DNA of 64,000 bases, from assembly GCF_003286085.1 (NCBI RefSeq), contig NW_020825294.1:5952001-6016000 (forward strand). Direction: 5' to 3'. Of this stretch, positions 54,311 through 64,000 are shown in pieces. The position numbers and the translations under genes are program-made. The DNA comes from Drosophila persimilis (lineage: Eukaryota; Arthropoda; Insecta; Diptera; Drosophilidae). Position 1 is the first letter of the stretch. Each line of letters opens with the position of its first letter. The notes below the pieces were generated by a model. It was not told where the DNA came from, did no database searches, and saw only the letters and a list, made by a program, of their open reading frames with translations.

Positions 54311-57300
54311 TTAACATAAATTTATCTTGAAATATACCAGTAAATATCTGTTCTTTCCACTGTTCCCTATTTTTTGATTCCCACTCTTAAATCGGTTTAT
54401 TATTAATTAATTTTGTACGTTTCGATTCTGTATTTGTAAAATATTTTCCTTATTCAATGATATTGATATTTAGATATTTATTTTAAATAATTCCCAAACT
54501 CTTTAGCAATATTTACGAAAAAGAATTTACTTTGGTGGAAAACGTATATATGTATTCTTCATATTCTCTGATTTTTTCCTTAGATAAAAGTGTTGCAATA
54601 TTTTCAGAATATTTCTGGAGGAAGTACCTCAATTATCCATTACCATTAACTTTAGTTGTTGAGTTCTCCAGATGCCTTTCAGTTCTTTAAATGCCTTTCA
54701 GTTCTTTGGATTCCTTTCACGCGTCTAATCCAGTTCTGCCACACAGATTTGTTCTTCCTCCCTGCAGCTCGGCAATTTCCAATCCAATCTAATTATTCCC
54801 TTTTTTTATACACTAATTTCTGCTATATATATACTTCCCTCATTCCGACATTCAACCGAAGAGCAACAAGCTCTTAAGGCAACGAAGCGAAGATGCAATT
54901 AAGTTTCTCACATATCCAATCAACATTCAACACTCTCTCTTCTCTCTCTCGCTCTCACTCTCTGGAGGATTTTACACCCATTTACGAGTGTAGCCATGAA
55001 TGGCAATCATTTGAGTTTCGCATTTAATTGAATGATTGAATGCATGTTGGCTCTTAAAAAAGAAAGAAAAAAAACAAACAGAAAAGAAAAGAAGAGTATA
55101 AAAATCCTCTCGTTTTGATATTTGCCGCGCTCCAAATCACAAACATATAAACCAAAAAATTTAATTAAAATCCTACTCAAAAGCGACATTCGGATTCGGA
55201 TTATGTTGGTTTCTATTTATTTATTTATTATTGATTTATACGATAAATTAAGTGGAGAAAAAACTGCAACCGAATGGAGCTACCATCCTGGGTGTTCTCT
55301 GTATATACATATATGTAATTCCCTTGATTTATTGATTTTGCCACGGCAGAAAAACAACAGAAAAAACTATTAACAACAGGCAAAACACATGAACATTTAT
55401 ATTATTGAGAGGCGATGTGCGGTGTGGTCTACCACAACTATTCCGTGTGTACATGTTTATTATTAGCCAAAAGACTCGCCTCCGAAGAGATCTGAAAGGG
55501 GGGCCGGACTGCAATCATAATAAATGTTCATTGAAACCTTTTAAAAATCGCGCAAAGTGCAACGCCGCTGCCGCCGCCGTGGCACTACAACAATAAATTT
55601 TAACCACGAACCTGAGACACACCGAGTGGCCGAGAGTGGGCCCAGAGCCGCCCGCAGAAACAGAGATTCGGTTGGATCCCCCCCGGAACACATAAACATT
55701 AATAAACTTGTTGCAAACCCAAAGATAATTAGCCGGAGAGACAGAGCCACACAAACACACAACAAATTTGCTATTTAGTATAAAGTTTCATTAAAAAAAA
55801 TCGACTCGTATCTATAGGGTTCCTTCGGTGAAGATACAAAAAGTTTCCACTCTTTGGGGCATCGTCGATGCATCGACGGCGCGGGGATCGCCTGCCTGCT
55901 GTCGATCATAATTTAACATAAAAATGATTTGATTACTATAATTTCTTTTGTGTTTTGGTATCACCTGGTAAGCTCATTTACTGCAACGTCTCTCGAACGC
56001 CGCCTATTACTCACACCGGTCGGTGTTCGAGGGTCCAGGGTCCGCCTGTGTGGAGACCTCACCGCATGCCGCATGCCGCATGCAGCGTGTGTCGTTTTGT
56101 AACATCGAAACAGAACCAGAAAGCCGAACGAACCCCAAATGAAACTGCGGGAAGGCAGCGAGTGGCATCAAAACTTGCAGCCCAAAACCCGTTCCGGTGT
56201 GCAACAACAGGGTTTCCAAGACCCAGAGCCAGGCCAAGACCAAGACCAAGACCACGTCCAAGTCCAAGTCCGCGGCAATAATAGCATCTCTTCGACTTAA
56301 GAGTCAAAGAAGAAGTATACTTCATCGGTTACTGGTACAAATATCTTGTTTCATGTGTGCGGCTGGACGTTAATAGCAGGCCTCGGTACCATTGTCCCAA
56401 AAGCCTGGACCAGGGACCCGAGACCTGGAATGGGATCCCAATCCCTACGTCCACGTCTCTCTCTCGCACCCTGCCTCCCCACATTGTTTGCTGGGAGCTG
56501 AAGCGCCGTGCCCCAGCGAAAAGGCAGGCAGGCACTCATTCTTCTGCAGCCTTTTGCTGCATTTCATCATTCATGCACATTATTATGGCCTTTTTGCTTT
56601 GGTTTCGCTTGGTTCTTTCCTTCTTTCGTACTTCAGGAGAAGAATACTCTTTTTTTCTGTGTGTTTCTGGGAAGAGTATCGTTTATTGCCCGTAGAGGCA
56701 TGGTTTCGGGGAAGTATTATCGGACTTAAACTAGTTAAAGGTTGCGTGAATTATGGTTTAGTTGATGGTAGAGAAGGTGACAGGGAGTCGTTTAGAGTTT
56801 GGTTTTTCCAGCTTTAAAGATTCCGAAACATTGAAAGAATTGTATTACAAAATAAATCTGATTTGGTTTGATTCGGTTATCATTGAAAAATCAAAAGATT
56901 TTCGACTGATTTTTGTTCAAGATTTGTAGACCAGTTTTAGCTCCATTTTTCGAGTGGTTTTTTGACCCCGCCTACCCGTTGGATTGTAAATTTTTGTATA
57001 GAAAGCAACCATCTTTCGTGGACTCCTTTAGGGATTGAACTCGTTAAAGGCTGTCTCCAAATATAAAACTAATCACAATAGTCTTTGTCATACGGAAGGA
57101 ACATCTTGTTTAGAAAATACCACCTTTGAAAAATTTGGGGAATGAAATTTATATATTTTTTTTATATGATTTTTTCCTTTATTGTTTCCGAGTTTCTTTA
57201 TATTAAGCTCTGACATTTTTTGGCTTCGTATGCCGCTGATTTGCTGTGTAAAAATGTATCATAAGCGAAAGGACACAAACAGAAGGCCATTCGTCGTCAC

Positions 57301-59999
57301 GCTTGAACGTAGTACATTAATTCTTACCCAACTCTTTCTCTAAATCAACAGAGAAGAAAATTTCTTCTAATTTATCTCTATTCTCATTCCTTCTTAATTT
57401 TCTACAGTCTTTCTCCTACTACATCGCTCCTCCTAGACCTCCTCCTGCTCCATCTTTGAATTCATTTCCTGTTTTCCTTAGAGTATTCCCCATTCGTTCT
57501 TGCTGGAAATTAGCCTCTCCTGTTTTTTTTTTGTTTTTTTTTGTGCATTTCAAACTCCTGTTGTGGTTGTTGTTGTTGTTGTTTTTGCTGCTGCTGCGTA
57601 TCGCCTTGGCCGCCGTCGCGTCTTAGAAGCGGCGGAGATTGAGTTACATTGCTGTTGGATTATTATCAACTGTATTATCTGCCTGTACTTCTTCTTTCTC
57701 CTCTCTTTCTTCCCCCTCTACTCCAGCTCGCTTCGCGCTGCGCTCCTCTTCATCTCTCTCGCTGACTGGCGGCTGTGGCTCTTGCGGCGTGAGCAAGAGA
57801 GCGAGAGAGAGGGAAAGAATTCAAATAAAAATTCGTTACGCTGCCGCAGCGTTTGCTCAACTGTGGAGATTCGTGGGTTTTGCTTTTGCTTTTGGTTTGG
57901 TTTCGGTTTTTGTTTTTTTTTTTCTCCCTCTCTCTCTCTGGTTTTTAGGGATTGCGCTTTTTTTTCGACTTTAATGATACCTCCGCTCAAGTATTTCATT
58001 CTTTTGTACCTCTTGTTGTTGTTGTTGTTGTTGTGTGCTGTTATTCAAGTGCCTTTTGGTGCCGCTGTAATTTGTTGTTCTTTTTCGGGGGTACCCTTTA
58101 AAGAGGGGTATGATGTTTGATGGTGTATAAAAGTCGGGAATCTCCGTCTAAAAGTTGAAAGATAATTTAAATAAAATCTTCCTCATATTGTGTTTACTTT
58201 TTGAAGTTATTCCCTCCAGATTGTATGTTTTTTAAAAAGAAATATTCGCCCGTTATACAAGTCTTCAAGTGTAAACTTTATTGTTTTAGAATGTTTGGGA
58301 ACGAAAGGGCTGCCTATTTTGTATTTATATTTTCTGACTATGATTTTTCTTAATTTTTTTCTGATTTTTTAAACTTCAAGTCTGCTCAAATTTGTTGAAA
58401 ATCTTTTATTTGAACAAAAAATATTTATTATTATTAATATTTTAATTTTCAAATACAATTTACCCAAAGTCAGAAGAAAAATCAGTTGCAACGTTTTTGT
58501 CGAGGCACAAGCCAAAAGTCTAACAGATTCAAGTCTCTGTGGAGGAAAAAATAAAGATCCGATCCGATCCACTAGTAATCTATTGGATTTGATCATTAAT
58601 TCTTATTCTAGGCCAAAGGTTTTTACGTACAATTCTTTTATTTTAATTTATTTTTAGGTATCTGAAATTTCTGTTTATATTTCCTGTAATTTATTTCATA
58701 ATTTTAGATAATTGTGATCATAATCAGAGCAATAAAATCGAATAGTTATCAAAGAAAGATTTAAAAATGAAAGAAATTGTTCTTTAAAGGGTATCCCAAG
58801 ACTCGCTTCTAAAAACTTCAAAAATTTCTTGATTTTTTCATATCTGAAAAGAGTTACGGCTGCATGCATGTTTCGTACATACTCTTTTGAGGGCAACAAT
58901 TGTGTAAAATTATGAGCCCTGTCCATATTTACCATTTTGCCATTTGGCATGGGTTTCCAGAGGGCCAGAAGCGGCTAAGGCCGACGTTGAAGCCGCAGCA
59001 TATCCCTGGGGCCGGCCGGTCTTTGGTCTTTTGTTTCATTTTGTGGGGGCATAAACCATAAACTGGAGTAGGTGTTGTCGTTAAGTTTTGATGTGCCACA
59101 TTAAACTAGAGAGAGAGAGAGAGGAGACTCCCCGCCCGAGCCGAACTGTTGTTTTGATGGTTTAACCCGCGAGAGTTGATTTTCTGTTTTGGTTTGGAAA
59201 CAGCGGCAGCAACCCCATCGAGCGGTTTATGTGTTGCAGATGAATGAGGGCTACCACTCGTAAAGGCCATGCCCCACTGTGCTCTAATGGGGGAAATCTG
59301 TTTTTGCAGCCTATTGGCATACAAATCCGTATATCTCTCTCTCCCTCTCCCTCCCTCTCCCCCTCTCTCTCTCTCTGCTTGATTTTGTATCTCTATCTGG
59401 TTTTTATTGATATTTGTTTTGGCATTACATTTGAGTGATGAGGAAACGTTTGAAATTACCTATAGATACTCGTAGCTACGGTCTATCTGAAAGGTATTGC
59501 CTTATTTTCGGAAACGTATCTAAGTTAATGTTCGAAAAAAGGCGTAAATTTTGAATCGTGATTGAATGATTTTCATTTTATGGCCAAGGAAACTTAAACT
59601 TTATTAAGTTTACTTTTTGATGGGAAATTAGTTCAAGAAAGGGGCGGAAAAATAGATAAATATACATTTTTATGAACTCTTTTTTTTTAGGGTTTGAAGA
59701 ATTATGAATGAAAGGAAAAATATAAATATAAATTTTCGAATTCTTGTTGAATTATGTTTTTCTTTGCTATGAACATTTATTTACATTTTCTGGGAATTTA
59801 TTTATTAATTATATTGAACAAAAAATACTACAAAAATTATCCCAAAAAATTGCTTCCACAATCGAGACTCCACATCGAATACTGCACAAGAGAAAGCTCG
59901 AGAATAGTACAAAAAACAACATGCATGCATGTGCATGACAGGGAGTATCTTTTGCTGTTGTTGTTGCCCCTGGACTGCTGCCAAGTTATATTTTATTAT
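54311..59999. other. Non-coding stretch
   Basis: No credible gene. CCGCATG repeats (about 56063-56085), AAGACCAAGACC/AAGTCC repeats (56225-56270), GTT repeats (57559-57583, 58015-58034) and CT tracts (59333-59377) produce biased open frames. A perfect 16-bp palindrome lies at 55863-55878. Confidence 0.55.
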
Positions 60000-62900
60000 T
60001 GAAAATCTTTTATGTTTTTTATTTTCCCTCAAAGTTTCTATAAAAGTCTCCCAGACGAGACCTTAGCCATAAAGGTTGCTCAGGCAATAACTAATGAATG
60101 ATCGCTATTTTTGTATTAGTGCTCTGACCCCCCACCAACTGTGAGTCTAATGTGTGAGTGACCCCAAAAACTGGGTCACGTTACTGTTGTCTGCCGTTTT
60201 TCCTGCTCGCTCAAAGTTTTAAATCATATTTTAAAGTACACTCCAGCGTACACCATGGATCCCCGACTGTTTTTCTTTGCTGTTCTGCTGCGATGGCAAC
60301 CGCAGAAGAAGACCTATAGGAAATGTATGAGGTACGAGTATAAACCGCAGAAGAGAAGAACAAAACCTCTCGATGGCGATGGCAAATGTTCCAGGAAACT
60401 ATAAAAGACAATAGGCGGCAATATGCCAGCCAGCGAGCCAGCGAGCGAGCAAGCACTGGTTTTTGTGGTTTCTTTATAGAAGAGAAGAAGCCTTTTGGCT
60501 TTCGTGGCGTGGGCCTAAGTCAACAACAAAGAAGGAGGCAGCAGCAGGCATCAGGCAGGGCCTTTTGTTACGAGTGGGGGGGCACCCAGAGCCCAGCCAG
60601 AGCCCAAGAGCCCCCAGAACCACGTGATCCGGTAGCCAAGATTCTTATGTGTATGCTCACGCATTAATATAGTTCCAAGCACGGAAGATATATTGTATGA
60701 AATATAGATATAGCTGTGGATATAGATGTGTGTGAAACTAGTTTATGACACAGAAGACCAGGCACCGGGCAACGGGCACCAAAAGATGCTTATTCCTTGC
60801 CCCAAGAAGGCTGGAGAGCTGGTAAGCCCTGCGGCTGGGGATTGGGGGACTGCGCGACCATGGAAAATAATGTTGTTTATGACGCACAGAGGAAGAGGCA
60901 GAGGCAGAGCCGCCTAGTGGTCAAGTGCAATAACTGCTTTGCTTTGCTCTGCTCTGCTCTGGATCTGCTTCTGCTGCTGCATCTGCCGTCTCCATTGTGG
61001 TGTCGTCTCCTGCACTGGCACTGGTCAAGTGTTGCACCTTTGTGCTTCCTGCCTTTTTGGCTTGACACTCAACTGGGCCTCTTGCCTCTGCCTCTCTGGC
61101 ATTCAATGGCCAATTCTCTACGCAATGTCTTCCCATGACACCGGGTTGCAACTCCAGTTCCAGCTTCAGCTTCAGCTTCAGCTTGGAGCCAGCAAGTTGC
61201 TGCTTATTTGGTTACTTTACTGCCGCCACATTACCTGCTGCAACTCCTTCAGTCCTACAGTCCTCCTCCTCCTCCTTCTGCTGGTTGCTGCTGCCTCTGC
61301 TGCCACTCTGATAATAAAGATGACAAAATATCTAGAAAAAATCATAAACTTTGTGTGTATGTTTGGAAAAATAATATCTTGCAGATATAAAGTACCATTT
61401 ATGTCGTGCTTATATCTTATTTCGCCAAAGTCGTGCCACAACGCAAGAGGAGTCGAGTCGCAGGCGGCGACGGCGACGGCGACGGAGGGGGAGGGGGAGA
61501 CGGAGGCGATGGAGTCGCGGAGTCCAAGTCAAGAGACTCTTTCCGCCAGTCAGCGGCGGCTGGAATCCCCAGGTCCATGCGGCATTCGAGAACTGCTGCT
61601 GCGTTGAGAAGAGACGACCGGCTTTGAGCTGGAGATTGTTCTGCGTGGCTTACAGTGGTCCAAAATGGCTTGGTTGGGAATCAAATTTAGTTATAAACTA
61701 AGCGGCGAATGAGGAATGTGTTTGGTTAATAAAATTGTGTGGATTTAGTGGATAAATCGGAGAGGAAAACGAATTTCAGAACATTTCCTGCTACGATTAT
61801 TCTGTGCAATTTCCTCAAGAATATTGAAATATGTAATATTATTTATTTAATACAAAACAAATAAAAATTCTTGCTCATTTTGTCCCATAAAATGATCTGT
61901 ATTATCGAGATGTCAATGAATTTTTGGTATTTTTTTTTAAGAATTAATCTCATTCTTTTGGAATGCCTTTTCTTTATCGATTTGTTTAATATTTCTTAAG
62001 CTGAAACTACGCGTTTTTATTTATATTTTATTCAATAATAAACAGAATGAGCTGTTTTTTAGAATACTAGAATATTTTTTAAAGATTACTGCAAATACTC
62101 GTGGAAAATGCCTTTGGATTACAGATTCTGTACCTAAAAATAGTTATTATTCATCCGAATTTTCTGTAGAATCAAAATACGCATTTGTTATCAAAAAATC
62201 GATACATTTTTAATAGATTATAATCTATACCATAATTATTGTTCAAATGATCACAATAATTCCGTTCAAAGTCCCTTCTCCTAAAGTTTTTGCACCCAAA
62301 AACAATGTATTTTGTATATTTAGATCAAGGACAATCTGAAAAGGGTATTTTATCGAAATAACGATGAGTTTTGAGTATATTTTTTGAGGATTTCCAAAAT
62401 CACGCAAGCAGATTGTCCTTTTTATAGCTTTTTTAACAATTTTTTGGATGAAACCAATGCATTATGTTAATCCTTTCGATTTTTACGTAGAAGAATCATA
62501 AATGGTATCGAAATACCAATAAATTTATGGTACAAATCGTAAACTTTTAATATATCTAGGGCATTATTTTATTACTTCCTTTTCAAGGCTTCTTTGGGAA
62601 GTTGTATTTTTATACCTCGTGATCTCTGGAGGCCATAATTCGCCTCATGTTTGCCCAACTCTTGTGCCACTGTGCACCCCTTTGGATCGACTAGAGCGCT
62701 GCTGTGCTCTGTGCTCTGCGCTGTGCGCTGTGCGGCACTGGGCACTTCTTCTTCACATGACGGCGACAGGCAATTGGCCCAATGGCAGCGCCAGCGACGC
62801 CAAAGCCATGGCCAACGTTGTCATCTTGGTCAGAAGGAGATGAAGATGAAGGAGGTGCAGGATGGCGAAGGAGAAGGATAGAAGTAGTATCTGGAGGATG

Positions 62901-64000
62901 GAGGATGGAGGATGGTCTATTGGAAGTCGCTGTCCCTCTCTGGTGCCTGTTGCCCGGTGCCCGGTGCCTGGTTCCTGGCCGACTTGTATATATGCTTTCA
63001 TTACGAGCTTAGTTCACGTCACAATCAGTTGTTGGCATCGTTTATGCCGCATTGCCTTGGACACACACTCACACATGCTTGCCACAGAACTAGTTGGTGC
63101 GGCTGCTGCTGCTGCTGTGGCAGCTTCTTCAGCAAAATGTCTTTCAACTTATCGCACGGCTCTCACACATACTCGCACTGGGAGGAGGCTGTGGCAGCCA
63201 GGCAATTTGCATGCAACCACCACCACCACCGCCACCACCCACTCCTCGTTGCCACACTCTGGGGCACACACTGCGGTACGTGCATGTAATTTATGCGTTT
63301 AGATAACACTTTGCTAATTTTGAATGGCATAAATTTTTTTACATTAGAACCAAAGGAAGGATTGCCTTGCCTTGCCAGTGGAGAAGATGGAGTGGCAGTG
63401 GAGTCCCTGCCACGTCCCCGTCCCCCCCTCCAGTTCCGTGATCGTGCCTGTAATTGTGTGTGCGTGTTGGCATAGGTTCCAGCCTTCTTTTTCTTTCTGT
63501 TTGGTTGTTTTTTGCTGCATGCCTCACTTATGATGATGTATTGATTGTTCGAGGTGTCAGATTTTTGTTGCAACACTCTTGCCGTGTGCCCCATCCACGC
63601 TCGCATTGATGGAGCCCCAGAGTGTCGCTCTTTTCTGTTTTCTGGCTCGTTCTTTTCTCTTTTTTTTTTTGCTTTTTGCTTTTGTTTCTTTGCGTAATTA
63701 AAGGAAATATTCGAGATATGCCAAGATAATAGTTGCTGGAATGTTGTTGGATTAATTAATTGAAAATGAGTTGTGTGGTGTTTGAGTGTGTGTGTGTGTG
63801 TGTGTGGATGGATCGAACGGAGGAAGCCGCTCTCGAGTCTGGACCTTGTCTTTTGGCTTATTTGGTCTTGGCCATGTTGTCGTCGTCGTCGTCGTCGTCG
63901 TCCCCGTTTGCTTATCAGTGGCAGCATTGACTTTTTATGGCCATGAGAAGAGTCTTCTTCGTCTCTGGTTTGGGGGTTTGGGGACCCCGGGACCGACCGG
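60000..64000. other. Non-coding stretch to the window end
   Basis: No credible gene. CAGCTT repeats (61160-61187), a GGCGAC/GGAGGG tract (61465-61510), GTGCTCTG/GCTGTGCG repeats (62700-62735), CCACCACC (63213-63240), a GT tract (about 63787-63807) and a GTC tract (about 63876-63903) are present. A 254-residue minus-strand frame (63927-63163) spans several of these tracts and has no domain. A frame at 60726 followed by a GTAAGC donor-like site at 60821 was considered and left uncalled. Confidence 0.5.

Noticed and set aside
57500-58120. 206-residue + strand frame
   Set aside because: Low-complexity T/G-rich sequence with GTT repeats; no domain, and several competing frames of similar length.
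58640-58662. TTTATTTTTAG|GTATCT as a second recursive splice site
   Set aside because: The acceptor is TAG and the donor GTATCT is poor; the AT-rich context makes chance likely.
60726-60822. Short frame starting MCVKLVYDTEDQ followed by GTAAGC
   Set aside because: No family match, short, and the donor alone is weak evidence for an exon.
63163-63927. 254-residue minus-strand open frame at the window end
   Set aside because: It runs through GTC, GT and CCA repeats, has no domain and composition like the flanking non-coding DNA.
1-64000. tRNA, rRNA, known microRNA or CRISPR features
   Set aside because: I looked for tRNA B-box context, familiar fly microRNA seeds and regular spacer-repeat arrays, and saw none. 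A structured-RNA scan would be needed to exclude novel hairpins.

Overview
The window looks like Drosophila genomic DNA. It has long AT-rich, microsatellite-laden non-coding sequence (CAG/CAA, GAGA, GT, GATA and TATCTG tracts), Drosophila-type splice signals, an insect errantivirus (gypsy/17.6-type LTR retroelement with env), and a TATA-driven poly-threonine mucin gene with a chitin-binding domain. The density of low-complexity tracts resembles obscura-group genomes, but I cannot fix the species. Only two loci are clearly protein-coding.

Positions 3332-11196 hold a complete LTR retroelement on the + strand. It has two 532-bp LTRs that read as identical, a TGCA target duplication, a tRNA-Lys-type primer site, gag, pol reached by a probable -1 ribosomal frameshift at a U UUU UUA heptamer, a spliced env gene broken by a frame change near an A-rich stretch, and a polypurine tract. 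Identical LTRs and open gag and pol indicate a very recent insertion. Pol carries an unusual in-frame 5-copy, 21-residue tandem repeat between protease and reverse transcriptase.

Positions 35624-38531 hold a two-exon mucin gene on the minus strand: TATA box, a 16-nt first coding exon, a 71-nt intron, a signal peptide, about 700 residues of threonine broken by 14 regularly spaced cysteine nodes, and a C-terminal six-cysteine peritrophin-A (CBM14) domain. Its Thr-codon array also gives long meaningless open frames on both strands.

The remaining ~53 kb shows no convincing protein-coding exon. A canonical recursive splice site (zero-length exon) at 26840/26841, with a CTAAC branch point and a GTAAGT donor 45 nt downstream, suggests that at least this part lies inside a very long intron of a + strand gene. 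The mucin gene would then be a nested antisense gene. One weak candidate exon (27358-27591) could encode the start of a type II membrane protein.

The non-coding sequence contains several degenerate arrays in which a short motif (TACTCGYT, TGGAACAGT, AGTATTT, ATCGGTTAT, GAGTTTT, GATAGATCTCTGG) recurs at irregular ~15-25-bp spacing. It also contains a diverged ~265-bp repeat pair, a strictly phased 12 x 22-bp minisatellite just upstream of the recursive splice site, and numerous microsatellites. All calls come from reading the sequence; no database search was run.
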